From assembly GCA_030372985.1 (NCBI GenBank), contig JAUCQB010000180.1, forward strand, positions 83,489-147,488: a DNA stretch of 64,000 bases, in the 5' to 3' direction. The position numbers were made by a program, and so were the translations under genes. The stretch is from Phycisphaerae bacterium. Lineage in GTDB: Bacteria; Planctomycetota; Phycisphaerae; UBA1845; PWPN01. The stretch's first letter is position 1. Every line of letters starts with the position of its first letter. Of this stretch, positions 1-9,868 are shown in pieces. A model generated the notes under the pieces. The model was not told the origin of the DNA. It saw nothing but the letters and a program-made list of their open reading frames with translations, and did not search any database.

Positions 1-810
1 ATTGGCGGCCGGTGGATCGAAGCCACCTTCAAGCACGACAGCGGCGCGCTTTACGGCTGGTATCACAATGAACCGCCGAACGTCTGCGGACCGCTCAAGC
101 GGCTGACGGCCCCTCGAATCGGAGCAGTGATCTCCCATGACAACGGCCTCAACTGGAAGGACCTGGGAATCATTCTGACCGCGCCGCCTGATTCGCTCTA
201 CTGTGAGACCGCCAATCGCTACTTCGCCGGAGGCAACGGCGATTTCTCTGTGATTCTCGATCGGCAGAGCCGGTATTTCTACTTCCTGATCAGTACCTAC
301 AACCGCGACGTGGCCGAGCAGGGTGTGACCATTGCTCGTATGGCGTTCGCAGACCGCGACAAGCCGGTCGGCAAGGTGTTCAAATGGTACAAGGGGGCGT
401 GGGGTGAGCCGGGGTTGGGCGGACACGTTACGCCGATCCTTCCGGCCGCCTCCGACTGGCACCAGGAGAAGGTCGATGTCTTCTGGGGGCCGTCCATTCA
501 CTACAACGCGCACCTGGACCAGTACGTCATCCTGATGAACCGGGCGATTGACAGGGAATGGTCCCAGGAGGGCATCTACGTAACCTTCTGCTCCGATCTG
601 GCCAAACCGAAAGGCTGGGCCACGCCGGTCAAGGTCTTCGACGGCCGGGGGTTTGCGCCCAGACGCCATGATTGGTGGTATCCCCAGGTCATTGGCATCG
701 ACGCATCGAACAAGGAAACGGACAAACTCGCCGGCCGCGTTGCCCGCTTTTTCATCCGCGGCAAATCCGCCTGGGAGATCGTCTTCCTCCGTCCGGGAGA
801 GAAGCTGTAA
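1..810 (+). CDS. Sialidase/GH43-like beta-propeller protein, C-terminal part (5' truncated)
   Basis: The reading frame is open from base 1, so the gene starts outside the window; a GTG at 127 is internal. The visible 269 residues contain a BNR/Asp-box-like stretch (SHDNGLNWKDLG) and repeated aromatic, beta-rich segments, as in sialidase-like or GH43-like five-bladed propellers. A role in hydrolysing or binding extracellular glycans is inferred from this resemblance only; I cannot assign catalytic residues or a precise family. The gene stops at 810, just before a decayed ATPase fragment on the other strand. Confidence 0.6.
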   Translation: MGGRWIEATFKHDSGALYGWYHNEPPNVCGPLKRLTAPRIGAVISHDNGLNWKDLGIILTAPPDSLYCETANRYFAGGNGDFSVILDRQSRYFYFLISTYNRDVAEQGVTIARMAFADRDKPVGKVFKWYKGAWGEPGLGGHVTPILPAASDWHQEKVDVFWGPSIHYNAHLDQYVILMNRAIDREWSQEGIYVTFCSDLAKPKGWATPVKVFDGRGFAPRRHDWWYPQVIGIDASNKETDKLAGRVARFFIRGKSAWEIVFLRPGEKL

Positions 811-819
811 GCCTCAGAG

Positions 820-957
820 TCACAACTCGGCGAACGGGATAGCCGTCACGCCGGGTGCCAAGGGCAGGCGGACGTTACCGGGATGCACCACGTAGCCCGG
901 CTTGGCCTTGTGGCCGTAAGCTTCTCGAAACGCCACGACGCCAGCCGACCTGTGCAA
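820..957 (-). pseudogene. Remnant: C-terminal tail of a DUF4143-type AAA ATPase
   Basis: The minus-strand frame ending with TGA at 820-822 reads about 45 codons ending in VRLPLAPGVTAIPFAEL, preceded by FREAYGHKAKPGYVVHPG. This resembles the extreme C-terminus of AAA ATPases with a DUF4143 domain. An in-frame stop at 958-960 closes the frame upstream and no ATPase core follows, so this looks like a decayed fragment. The rest of the 811-1142 gap shows no other gene I can support. The family assignment is from memory of the motif and needs a profile search. Confidence 0.4.
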
Positions 958-1142
958 TCATGCATTTGAAATGCAGATTCGCAGGGTCCGATAATCCTGG
1001 CATGCGATAGTGCCGAAGAATGGCTTCCAGGCTCTCCCCATACCGGCTGGGCCTCAGCAGGGGGTTGTCGAAGGATGCAGCCCTCTTGGCCATCTCGTCG
1101 CTCAGCCCGACAGCCGAACGCTGATGAGTGTCAGGCCTCGAA

Positions 1143-2669
1143 TCAGTTCGCGCAGTTCGGATCGCCCGGATCGTTCGGAGCGGTCAGACATCTCTGGAGG
1201 ACGCTGAAGTCCGACTGGTCGACATCGCCGTCGGGATCGAGGTCGGCGAGTTGACAGGTCGGGCTGCCGTTGTCCGGTACGCCGGGACCTGACGCACAGA
1301 GTGCGAACAAGTCGAGGTCGTCGGCATCGACGTCGCCGTCGCGGTCGATATCGCCGGGAACAAGAGGCGGGCACCCGTTCGCATCGACTGTCACACCCTC
1401 GATGGTGTTCGGGCACAGGTCCGACAGGTCCGGCACGCCGTCCCCGTCCGCATCCGAAACCACCTTGAACACTTCGCCGCCATCCAGATCGCAGATGTAC
1501 ATCTCACTATCGGCGTCCTCACCGAATGAGGAAATGGACAATATGCTCAGGCTGCCGCCGGGCACCATTTCGGCAGTACGTTCCGTCAATTCTGTCACCG
1601 CACCACCCACGATTCGAAAGCTCCAGATCTGATCGCTGCAGTGATCGGCGAAGAAGTACACACCCTGGATTTCGGGAATGGAACCGCGGTAGACAATGCC
1701 GCCGGTGATCGAGCATCCCTGTGTGTGGCTGTATTCATGGACCGGGTCGGTCAGCCCGCCGGGGTCGCAGTTTGTTGAGGGATTGAAGCAGTGGAAGCCC
1801 TCCTTGAGCCGCCAGCCGTAGTTCTGGCCGCCGGTTGAAGCGGCGGGCTGATAGTTGACCTCCTCCCATGCGCCCTGGCCGACGTCGGCGATGTAGAAAT
1901 CGCCGTTGGCCCGGTCAAATGCGCACCGCCACGGGTTGCGAAGCCCGTAGGCCCAGATCTCGTCGTCACCTGGCACCCCCGCGAACGGGTTCGCGGCCGG
2001 GATGGCATAGTTGCGAAGCGAGTCGGCCGGGAAATCATCCCCGTTCACGTCGATTCGCAGGATCTTCCCCAGCCAGTTGTCGGTCGTGTCCTGACCGTTG
2101 CCGGTTCCGACGGTATGACCGGCGTCATCGTCGCCGGTGCCGCCGCCGTCGCCCGATGCGATATAGAGGTACCCGTCGTTTGGTCCGAAGCCGATCCAAC
2201 CTGCGTTGTGGTTCGACTGCGGCTGGTCAAAATGAAGAATGACCCGAGCGCTTCCGGCGTCGGCCAAGTCCGGATCTGCAGCGGAGGCCTGGTACTCCGC
2301 CACGATGGACTGCCCGGCCGGCCCGCCGCCGGTCGTCGTGTAGTAGATGTAGAAACGCCGATTGGATGCATACTGGGGATGGAAAGCAAGCCCCAGCAGT
2401 CCCTGCTCGTTGCCCATGGTCACACCCGCCACGGTCAGGAATGCCGTGGGCAGAAGCGTCCCATCTTTGATGATGCGAATCCTGCCGACATGCTGCTCCA
2501 GAACGAACTGACGTTGGGCGTCGCCCGGCGGCGAGGTAACAAACACCGGGCGGGACAGACCGGAGGCGATACGAATGGTTCGAACCGCGGCCGCTCCTGT
2601 CTGCGGCAGGGCCAAGCCGATCAGCATGCTGGCTCCCAGGCATGTCGGTGTGTTCAGTTGGTATCGCAT
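1143..2669 (-). CDS. Secreted glucose/sorbosone dehydrogenase-like protein with dockerin-like tail
   Basis: 508 aa. A signal peptide (first ~27 residues, hydrophobic core ending GAAA) is followed by a glucose/sorbosone dehydrogenase-type six-bladed propeller (~30-390). Family landmarks include EQGLLGLAFHPQY, LGKILRIDVNGD, EIWAYGLRNPWRCAFD, DVGQGAWEEVN and NYGWRLKEG. Relatives are periplasmic or extracellular PQQ-dependent sugar dehydrogenases. The last ~100 residues form a thrombospondin-3-like loop (DADGDGVPDLSDLCP) and two dockerin-like EF-hand loops (DRDGDVDADDLDLF, DPDGDVDQSDF) ending NCAN. The ATG at 2669 has AGGA about 8 nt upstream. Substrate and PQQ dependence are not determined by the sequence. 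Confidence 0.88.
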   Translation of the reverse strand: MRYQLNTPTCLGASMLIGLALPQTGAAAVRTIRIASGLSRPVFVTSPPGDAQRQFVLEQHVGRIRIIKDGTLLPTAFLTVAGVTMGNEQGLLGLAFHPQYASNRRFYIYYTTTGGGPAGQSIVAEYQASAADPDLADAGSARVILHFDQPQSNHNAGWIGFGPNDGYLYIASGDGGGTGDDDAGHTVGTGNGQDTTDNWLGKILRIDVNGDDFPADSLRNYAIPAANPFAGVPGDDEIWAYGLRNPWRCAFDRANGDFYIADVGQGAWEEVNYQPAASTGGQNYGWRLKEGFHCFNPSTNCDPGGLTDPVHEYSHTQGCSITGGIVYRGSIPEIQGVYFFADHCSDQIWSFRIVGGAVTELTERTAEMVPGGSLSILSISSFGEDADSEMYICDLDGGEVFKVVSDADGDGVPDLSDLCPNTIEGVTVDANGCPPLVPGDIDRDGDVDADDLDLFALCASGPGVPDNGSPTCQLADLDPDGDVDQSDFSVLQRCLTAPNDPGDPNCAN

Positions 2670-2903
2670 GGTGTCGTTCCTACGGCGAATGCTCTGTCAA
2701 AAGAACGTCGGCTCACGAGTGGCAGCGGCCCGGGCGACGAACTGAAACTGAGGTCACCCATCACGCACCTGCCGACGACCGAATCATAGACCTCGTCCAA
2801 GGCGAAGTTGAATAGTGTCTCATCGTTGACACAGCTCAGGCCGGAATTCTGCTTGGCCTCGGTCAGTTTCAGTCCGTCGGCAAGGGAATCGGATGCCGCC
2901 GGC

Positions 2904-5900
2904 CTAGTTCGCGCAGTTCGGATCGGCGGGTATGCCGTCGCCGCTCAGGCAAAGGTGCACCAGTGCAAAATCGGACTGGTCGACGTCGCCGTCGTTGTCG
3001 AAGTCCCTGCCCTCGCAACCGGTCGCCCGCGGCACGCCCGGCCCGGAGGCGCAGGCTTCGAAGAGGTCCAGATCGTCGCCGTCCACGTCGCCGTCAGTAT
3101 CCAAATCCGGAGGAACGGCTGTTCCGAGCAGGGCTCCGTTGCTGAGCGCGCCGCCGCAGGCATTCGATACGGCGCAAGTGTAGATGCCCCCGTCAGCCTG
3201 CTGGACGCCGGTGAGGGTCAGAACTGGTGTTGTGGTTCCCGAGAAGCCGCCGCCACCGGGGGCCGGCCCGTCGACCAGGTTCTGGCCATTCCGCTTCCAC
3301 TGGTAAGCGAGACTTCCATGACCGGCAGCGGCCACGGTGAGGGTAACATTACCGCCGGGACTCAGCGGCTGTGACTGCGGATGGCGGTCGAAAACGACAC
3401 GGTCGAGATACCGGTATTCGTAGGTGATGAATGGATGGTTGGGCGCACCGTAGTAATCAGCGAATACGGCCACCATCGCCCCGCGCTTCGAGTCGTAGGC
3501 CATCGCCTGGCAGAACAGTCTGAAGGCGGGTGGGCTGTCGGGCGCGTCATTAGGCAGCAGCAGCCCCCAATCCATCCCGAGATCAAAATAACTGACCGTG
3601 TACAAGCTCAGTGAGCCATAATTGGCGTAGAAGATCACATTTCGCCGCCGCGTGCTGTCGTATTGCATGAAGCAGAAGGGCATCTGCGGCGTGGTCGCGG
3701 GATCGGGCGCCCAGGAGGTGCCGTTGTAGCGCCACGTTTCTTTGGGGACGCCGAAGAGTCCGCCGTTCCCGTAGTAGTGCACCACCTGGTTGCGGCCGGG
3801 ATCGTAGCCGATTGCACCGCCGTAACCGGCCGTAAAGCCGTTGCTGGGCACCGTCAGCGACCATTGGCCGGTCGCGGGATCGAACTCGTACGTCTCACTG
3901 CTGCTAATCGTGTTTTGCTGATTCCGCACGAGGATGATGCGCTTGCGCGTGCTGTCATAGGTCAGCTCGGGCGTGGTGGTCGGATAGGGTGATTCCCGCG
4001 GCGGGATGTCGGATGGGCCCACAAGCTGGACCCAGTCGTCGCCGTCGTACGCCCAAAGGTCGCTGGGCCACGCCGGCTGTCCGATTTCGCTCTGGAATCC
4101 TCCGTACAAGACGACACGCTTGAGATCGCTGTCGTAGGTCATGGCGTGCCCACTGCGCCGGCCCGGCGTGTGGGCGGGGTTTCGCTGGACCCACTCGATG
4201 CCGTCCCATTCCCATGTATCAGTGAGATAGGTGCTGTAGTACCCGCCGTAGAGGACGCAGACGCCTCGGTGGGAATCGTAGGCCATATCGCAGTCGCTCC
4301 GGATGATCGGGGCGGTCGCCGGGCTGCGCAGCTGCCACGTCGGCGTGATGCTCAGTGTGAGCAATGCGGGGTTGCAGGGTCTCGTCTCGCAACTGTCGGT
4401 GACCGCGCAGTCGTATAGACCCTCATCCTCGTAACGCAGCTTCATGATCGACAGCGAGGGGGTGCCGGCGCCACTGATCCGGCCATCATCGACCAGGTTC
4501 ACCCCGTCATGTCGCCACTGGTAGGAGAGCGTGCCCACGCCGCGGGCGATAACATTGAACGCGGCCGACTCACATGGCAGCTTTGTCTGGGGCGCAGGTT
4601 GCTGGTCGAAGCTGACGCCGACCTGCAGGCGGTGCTGGCCGGTGTATCCACTGCCGCACGCGTTGACATATTTGAGGCGATAGTCGCCGGTATCGTCGTG
4701 TACCAGCGGGGTGAAGGAGAAGGCCTCGCCGTAGGAGATCGTGCGGCCCAAGACGTCCTGCCACGTGACCCCGTCGTGCTTCTGCAGCGTGACGGTCATG
4801 GGAAAGGCCCCGCTGGCGGGCACTGCGGGAATGATGACGGCGTTGGTGCCGGGGCAGGTCGCGTTCGGCCAGGCGACAAAGCCCGTGACAACCGGCGCGG
4901 TCAGGACATTGAGCGTCGCCGGGTTGCTCGTCGTCGCGGCGCACAGACCGATCACGGTACAGGTGTACTGCCCGGCGTCGGCCAGAGTCACCGACGGGAT
5001 GGTGTGGTTGTAGAACGTCGCCCCGACGATGGGCTGACCATTCTTGTTCCACTGGTAATCGGCAACGCTGACCCCGTCTACGCCGACGCTGAAGGTGACC
5101 GGCTGGCCGAGGCAGATGTCCTGCGATGCCGGGTGTTGCGTGATGCCAGGGACTGGGCAGTCCCGCGTGATCTGGGCCCACTGCACGGCCCATCGGTCGA
5201 TCCCGCCAACAAAAGGAAGCTCGGCGTATTCCTGGAGCGTCCAGAAGGTCTTGTCATCGAGGGGGTCTACGACCGTGGCCGAGTAGTCGCCCCAGCGGTT
5301 CTTCGTGGTGATGATCTTGACGTACTTGGCCAGTCCGTCCTTGAAGTACTGCGTGGAACTGGTCGTCCCCGGTGGGTCGCCGGCCCGACGCGTAACGTAG
5401 CAGGCTGACGGATAGATGGCAGGACTGGTGGACGAGAAGCCGATACATGCGTCGTTGCCGCAGTTGACACCGATGCTCGGGTAGATGTAGTGGGCATTCG
5501 GACCGCCGCTCTGGATGATGCCGGATTGAATGATCGGGTTGGGCAGTGCCGGTTGGAGCTCATACCAGAACAGTGCATTGCGGTCAGGGGCATCGGCTGG
5601 GTATCCGCCGCCATGGACGGCCCAGATCCGCCCGTTGCGGTACACCACGTTGCACATCCGTGAGTCGCCGCCGTCGAGACCGGTCGCGGAGTCGCGTTGT
5701 GCGGCGGGCAGCAGGGTGTTCGAGAACCGGTTCTGGACGGCGAAGAAGCCCGCGTTGGTGGTGTTGGAGCCGGGCAGGGCTGACCAGGCCGGTGCCGCTG
5801 CCGTTCCGGTGATCCGGGATAAACGCAGCCAGTTGGTGTTGCCGTTGGGGTCGCCGGTCCAACTGGACGAATCCAGGATATACAGATCTGCGACGCCCGG

Positions 5901-6800
5901 TTCCATGCAGATCGCCGGCTGCATGCAGAAACCGCTGTCAACGTCGAAGTCGACGTCGAACTCGGTGAAGCCGACGGTCCCGCCGGCCAGGAGTTCAGGC
6001 TTATTGAACACCCACATTTTCGAACCGGTCGCCGGTGCGGGCATCACGCCGGTAACGGCGAAAGCGTTGAAAGTGACCGCCACCCACTTGTCGTTCAGGC
6101 CCACGCAAGGGAAATCGACCCAGCGGGTGTTCGCTCCATCCCCGTCGAGGTGATAAGAGGTCCAGGAGCCGGTGGGATCGTTTGCATTCGAGATCGCGAT
6201 CTCCCAATCCGAGTTTGCCGAATCCTTGCTGCCCAGACATACGGCGATCCAACGTCCCGAGAGGTTGTCGTAATAGACCTTCGGATCGAACGGGCCGCTG
6301 AGACCCGCCCAGAACGTGCCGAGACTCACAGTGGAGTAGGTCACCGCACCGTTGCGATTGTGGATGCGGACCTGAGTGTTGAGCATGGTCATGACATGCC
6401 GCGGACCAACACCCCCGATGGTATCCGGCGGGATGGCGGAGTTGTCATCGTCCAACCCCTGGAAGCCGAAGCCGAAGTTGTGGGTGGGCTGGGCGGGGAA
6501 GCCCGGGCAAAGCGCTTCAGGAGCAGGCAAGAGCGATTGCTCGCCGACTGCCTCCCCCGCCCGCCGGAGCGACGGGCTTGGCACTTTACGTGCCTGTGCC
6601 CGCCTGTGGTCGGGAGCCTCGCGGGGAACGACCGCATCCGGTTGCGGACCTGCGACCGTCTCCTGATCGAGCAAACCCTTCCAAGTGAACTGTCTTGTCG
6701 GGGCGACCTCTCGCGAGAGCTGGGCCCATCCAGGCTCGATGAAGGTCAGCAGCAACAGGCTGGCGAAGCCCGGGCGCCATGTGACACGCTTGCGGTACAT
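2904..6800 (-). CDS. Large secreted protein with Ig-like domains, Kelch-like repeats and dockerin-like tail
   Basis: 1298 aa from the ATG at 6800, chosen because GGAGG lies 8 nt upstream and a signal peptide follows (MYRKRVTWRPGFASLLLLTF...GWA). The frame is open further upstream, but without such signals. Order of regions: an N-terminal region rich in aromatic and Gly residues (~60-545, no family recognised); two Ig-like domains (~550-640, ~733-815, with Cys, YQW and YTC landmarks); a Kelch-like propeller (~823-1130, repeats such as MTYDSDLKRVVLYGG); a third Ig-like domain (~1135-1222); two EF-hand loops (DTDGDVDGDDLDLF, DNDGDVDQSDF) ending NCAN. It is probably a surface or extracellular adhesion or matrix protein (inference). 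It lies upstream of, and in the same direction as, the dehydrogenase gene. Confidence 0.85.
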   Translation of the reverse strand: MYRKRVTWRPGFASLLLLTFIEPGWAQLSREVAPTRQFTWKGLLDQETVAGPQPDAVVPREAPDHRRAQARKVPSPSLRRAGEAVGEQSLLPAPEALCPGFPAQPTHNFGFGFQGLDDDNSAIPPDTIGGVGPRHVMTMLNTQVRIHNRNGAVTYSTVSLGTFWAGLSGPFDPKVYYDNLSGRWIAVCLGSKDSANSDWEIAISNANDPTGSWTSYHLDGDGANTRWVDFPCVGLNDKWVAVTFNAFAVTGVMPAPATGSKMWVFNKPELLAGGTVGFTEFDVDFDVDSGFCMQPAICMEPGVADLYILDSSSWTGDPNGNTNWLRLSRITGTAAAPAWSALPGSNTTNAGFFAVQNRFSNTLLPAAQRDSATGLDGGDSRMCNVVYRNGRIWAVHGGGYPADAPDRNALFWYELQPALPNPIIQSGIIQSGGPNAHYIYPSIGVNCGNDACIGFSSTSPAIYPSACYVTRRAGDPPGTTSSTQYFKDGLAKYVKIITTKNRWGDYSATVVDPLDDKTFWTLQEYAELPFVGGIDRWAVQWAQITRDCPVPGITQHPASQDICLGQPVTFSVGVDGVSVADYQWNKNGQPIVGATFYNHTIPSVTLADAGQYTCTVIGLCAATTSNPATLNVLTAPVVTGFVAWPNATCPGTNAVIIPAVPASGAFPMTVTLQKHDGVTWQDVLGRTISYGEAFSFTPLVHDDTGDYRLKYVNACGSGYTGQHRLQVGVSFDQQPAPQTKLPCESAAFNVIARGVGTLSYQWRHDGVNLVDDGRISGAGTPSLSIMKLRYEDEGLYDCAVTDSCETRPCNPALLTLSITPTWQLRSPATAPIIRSDCDMAYDSHRGVCVLYGGYYSTYLTDTWEWDGIEWVQRNPAHTPGRRSGHAMTYDSDLKRVVLYGGFQSEIGQPAWPSDLWAYDGDDWVQLVGPSDIPPRESPYPTTTPELTYDSTRKRIILVRNQQNTISSSETYEFDPATGQWSLTVPSNGFTAGYGGAIGYDPGRNQVVHYYGNGGLFGVPKETWRYNGTSWAPDPATTPQMPFCFMQYDSTRRRNVIFYANYGSLSLYTVSYFDLGMDWGLLLPNDAPDSPPAFRLFCQAMAYDSKRGAMVAVFADYYGAPNHPFITYEYRYLDRVVFDRHPQSQPLSPGGNVTLTVAAAGHGSLAYQWKRNGQNLVDGPAPGGGGFSGTTTPVLTLTGVQQADGGIYTCAVSNACGGALSNGALLGTAVPPDLDTDGDVDGDDLDLFEACASGPGVPRATGCEGRDFDNDGDVDQSDFALVHLCLSGDGIPADPNCAN

Positions 6801-7464
6801 TGGGTTGACCTCCGTTGACCTTTCTGCGTTCGGGGAATCGGGTCCGGCGTAGCGGCCAGGCCACGTGAACAGAAGGTGGACTCTTGCGCAAGTCCGCCTG
6901 AGCAACGCCGCAGTCGTTCTCCAGGTCAGCCTTCTCGCGCCTGCGTGTGGCACATCCTCGGCTGCACCTGGACAATTCCTCGATATTGCGAGAGGGTCGG
7001 AACGGGCCGGGGGAAAAGATAAACAGGCACACGCACTGGACGCCGCACGCCCGCCACTCCTCCGACGGGACTGTAGGTGGGCCGCGAGCCAATACCCATC
7101 TGCGCGTCAAACATCAGCAAATGATGCCATGTGGATTATCCTGGCAGGATCGCGACTGTCCCGCCAGCGACACGTGATCGCGTTCTTGGGGCGTCGATTG
7201 CAGGTATGTCGGGGGCGCAAAGGTCGCGAGTTGGTCTCACAGACCCTCGATCGGGGGCTAATTCGGGTGCTGGCTCGGAGCGGCTCGGGCCCGGAAAAAG
7301 AAGGAGCAGGGCGAGGTGGTGTTCGCCCTGCTCCGTTGTTACTTGGGAGTCGGCCGGCCGATTCCGGGCGGATCGGCGGCCGTCGGCTCAAGGGGTGCCT
7401 GGCTTTCAGGAGGCCTTCGGAGGGCCTGCCCGTTTGGCCGGCTTGGTGCTTCTTGGCGGGCCCG
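6801..7464. other. 664-bp intergenic region
   Basis: This holds the 5' flank of the minus-strand Ig/Kelch gene and the 3' flank of the minus-strand oxidoreductase gene. It contains the perfect terminator hairpin at 7303-7334 and an imperfect palindrome at 6874-6899 (9-bp arms, loop around TTGCGCAA) that would lie in the 5' leader of the Ig/Kelch gene. I see no convincing coding sequence or promoter. Confidence 0.5.
7293..7334 (-). terminator. Intrinsic terminator of the Gfo/Idh/MocA gene
   Basis: A perfect 12-bp inverted repeat (GGAGCAGGGCGA at 7303-7314, TCGCCCTGCTCC at 7323-7334) has an 8-nt loop. Read on the minus strand it is followed by a T-rich run (TTCTTTTT, complement of 7295-7302). 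It lies about 130 nt beyond the stop codon of the oxidoreductase gene that starts at 8730. Confidence 0.85.
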
Positions 7465-8730
7465 CTATTTTCCGGGCACCGGGATGTGCCTTCGGATCAC
7501 CTCGTCCTCGAGCTTGTAGTCCGGCGGGCCGAGCTTGAGGTCGGACTCGATCGCATCCTCCCAGGTGACTTCCTTGCCGGTGTAAGCCGACATGCGGATC
7601 ATGATCGCGGTCATGGTGGACTCGCTGACGTTCTGCGTCTCGTTGATCCGCTCGCCGCTGCGAATGGCCTTGATCAGGTCCACGTGCTCCTGGACGTAGG
7701 GGTCGTTGCCCGGAATGTCCAGCTTGCCCTCGCCGCTGATCCAGCCGGCGCAATTGGAGACGCCCTTCTCGCCGATCACCCGTTCGCTGACGCTGGAAGC
7801 ACAACCGGTCACCTGCCGGCACATGCTGTGGACGTGGATGTCCATGTTCTCCTTGTCCGGGGCCTCCGGGTCCGGGAACGACAAATCCGCGGAGAAGAAG
7901 TCGTACTGGTCGCCGGTGACGCGGCGGGCCCGTCCGCCCATGGCCACGGCCTTGCGAGCATGGGTCTTGAGCACCCAATGCATGATGTCCAGGTTATGGA
8001 CGTGCTGCTCGACGATGTGGTCGCCCGAGAGCCAGGCCCAGTTCACCCAGTCCCTGTGCATCCACTCCATGTCTGACCAGTTCTCCTGGCGGTCCTTGTA
8101 CCAGAGTTGGCCGCCATTCCAGTAACACTGGGCGGCGCGGATCCTGCCGATGACCCCGTCGTGGATTCGCTTGATCGTCTCGATGTAGGAGTTCTGGTGG
8201 CGCCGCTGTGTGCCGGCGGTGACGGAGAGCTTCTTCTCGTCGGCCATCTTACCGGCCTCGAGCATCATCCGGATGCCCACCGGATCAACAGCCACGGGCT
8301 TCTCGGTGAAGACGTTCCGGCCCGCCTTGATCGCGGCAGTGAAGTGCTCGGGCCGGTAGTGAGGCGGTGTGGCCAGGATCACGTAGTCCAGGTCCAGTTC
8401 GACCAGTCTCTTGTAGGCGTCGAAACCAACGAAGCAGTGCTTATCCTCGATTTCCACCTTGGTCTTCTCGACAACGCTCTTGCGGCAGTCTTGCAGGCGA
8501 TCCTTGTAGGCGTCGGCCAGGGCCACGATCCTGACGGCCGGGTCGGCCGCAATCGCATTGTGGGCCGCGCCCGTGCCGCGCCCGCCGCAGCCGATCACGC
8601 CCACCTTGACCGGTTTGTCGGATGTTGCTCCCCGCAGGATGTATGGGAAAGCCGTGGTCGCCGCTGCCGCCACGGCCGCGCCGCGGACCACCTGACGCCG
8701 AGACAGTCCATTGGACTTGCCGGATTGCAT
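7465..8730 (-). CDS. TAT-exported Gfo/Idh/MocA family oxidoreductase
   Basis: 421 aa. The N-terminus carries a twin-arginine signal (SRRQVVRGAAVAAAATTAFPYILRG), so it is folded before export. The Rossmann nucleotide-binding domain follows (VGVIGCGGRGTGAAHN), then VILATPPHYRPEH and the EKP motif (FTEKPVAVDP) that bears the family's conserved Lys. The C-terminal alpha/beta domain includes a GDHIVEQHVHNLDI stretch. Such secreted members are very numerous in Planctomycetota; most are uncharacterised NAD(P)-dependent sugar or polyol dehydrogenases. AGGAGG stands 7 nt before the ATG. The gene is transcribed alone and ends at the hairpin near 7303. Confidence 0.92.
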   Translation of the reverse strand: MQSGKSNGLSRRQVVRGAAVAAAATTAFPYILRGATSDKPVKVGVIGCGGRGTGAAHNAIAADPAVRIVALADAYKDRLQDCRKSVVEKTKVEIEDKHCFVGFDAYKRLVELDLDYVILATPPHYRPEHFTAAIKAGRNVFTEKPVAVDPVGIRMMLEAGKMADEKKLSVTAGTQRRHQNSYIETIKRIHDGVIGRIRAAQCYWNGGQLWYKDRQENWSDMEWMHRDWVNWAWLSGDHIVEQHVHNLDIMHWVLKTHARKAVAMGGRARRVTGDQYDFFSADLSFPDPEAPDKENMDIHVHSMCRQVTGCASSVSERVIGEKGVSNCAGWISGEGKLDIPGNDPYVQEHVDLIKAIRSGERINETQNVSESTMTAIMIRMSAYTGKEVTWEDAIESDLKLGPPDYKLEDEVIRRHIPVPGK

Positions 8731-8992
8731 AAGAGTTCCTCCTGGTTTGAAGCTTGTGCATCGTGCAAACCGGAGGAGGCGGCCGGCACGATCGCCGGCA
8801 CGGATCTTCAGGTTCTACGCATGCACGACGCAGTCTGATCTGCACATGATGCCGATGGGCCGTCAGATGTCAACTTCGGCAGCCGATATCCGGCCCATTC
8901 CTACCCACAGGGAGCTCCGGCGCACAGTTGCATACCGCCAGCATGGCAGATAGCCTTGTTCTTCCAGGGGTTTAGGTGTTCTGAGCACACAG

Positions 8993-9868
8993 GTGACCAC
9001 GGTGTTTGAAATGGCTGCCGGCTACGAGCGTCTGCTGTCGGCCTGTGGGCTGGACGGCCTTGACGCCGTTTTTCGGTGGGACCAGGGCGAGCGGCTCGAC
9101 AAGCCCGGCCTGGAAGGCTGGCGCCAGCGATGGCGCATTTCCCTGGGCGTGCCGCCCGCAGGGGCGGAAGTCTTCTACCTGAAGCGTTTTCTGAATCCCC
9201 CGTTCCGACGACAATGTGACCGTTGGTTACAGGGCAACTGGGGCCTCAGCACGGCCGGCATCGAGTGGCGAAACGCCCGGGATCTGGCTGCGGCCGGCAT
9301 TCCCGCCGCCGTGGCAGTTGCCTTTGGCCAGGAGATGATCGGCCCTTGGGAGCGGCGAAGTTTCGTCATGCTGCACGCCGTAGAAGGCATGTCGCTGGAA
9401 AAGTGGGTTCCGGCAAACCTGCCTCACACCAGCGGCAGGGCTGACAGCCTATGCCGCCGTGAACGTATTGATCGTCTTGCCAGGTTTGTGGCCTCCCTTC
9501 ACCGGGCCGGTTTCGTTCATCGGGATCTCTACCTGTCCCACGTGTTTTTGGAGCCGGGGGTGGGCAAGCCGGACGAGTTGCGAGGCGAGGGTTATCGTCT
9601 GATCGATCTCCAGCGGGTTTTCCGGCCCAGATGGCGGCTTGGCAGGTGGGTGGTGAAGGATCTGGCGGCACTGCACTATTCGACGCCCGCCGAATGCGTG
9701 ACACCCCTGGAGCGGTTGCGTTTTCTGGCCCGTTATGTGCGGTGTTGTGGCCGGCTCATCTCCGCCCGGCAACTGTCCGAGAAGGTGCACGCCAAGACGC
9801 TGAGAATGCTCAAACGCGGCCGCGACCGCCGGGCCGTGACAGCCGAAAGCGGTGGATCTGGCCGATGA
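8993..9868 (+). CDS. Lipopolysaccharide-core (Kdo/heptose) kinase, WaaP/KdkA type
   Basis: 291 aa from GTG 8993; an in-frame ATG at 9011 is an alternative, and neither has a clear ribosome-binding site. The protein has the eukaryotic-like kinase fold of the Kdo/WaaP family: a nucleotide-binding N-lobe (EVFYLKRF) and a catalytic loop GFVHRDLYLSHV with the expected HxD, followed by LIDLQRV in the position of the Mg-binding Asp. Family members phosphorylate Kdo or heptose in lipid A-core. It overlaps the next glycosyltransferase gene by 4 bp (ATGA), which supports an LPS-core role. The sugar acceptor cannot be fixed from sequence. Confidence 0.82.
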   Translation: MTTVFEMAAGYERLLSACGLDGLDAVFRWDQGERLDKPGLEGWRQRWRISLGVPPAGAEVFYLKRFLNPPFRRQCDRWLQGNWGLSTAGIEWRNARDLAAAGIPAAVAVAFGQEMIGPWERRSFVMLHAVEGMSLEKWVPANLPHTSGRADSLCRRERIDRLARFVASLHRAGFVHRDLYLSHVFLEPGVGKPDELRGEGYRLIDLQRVFRPRWRLGRWVVKDLAALHYSTPAECVTPLERLRFLARYVRCCGRLISARQLSEKVHAKTLRMLKRGRDRRAVTAESGGSGR

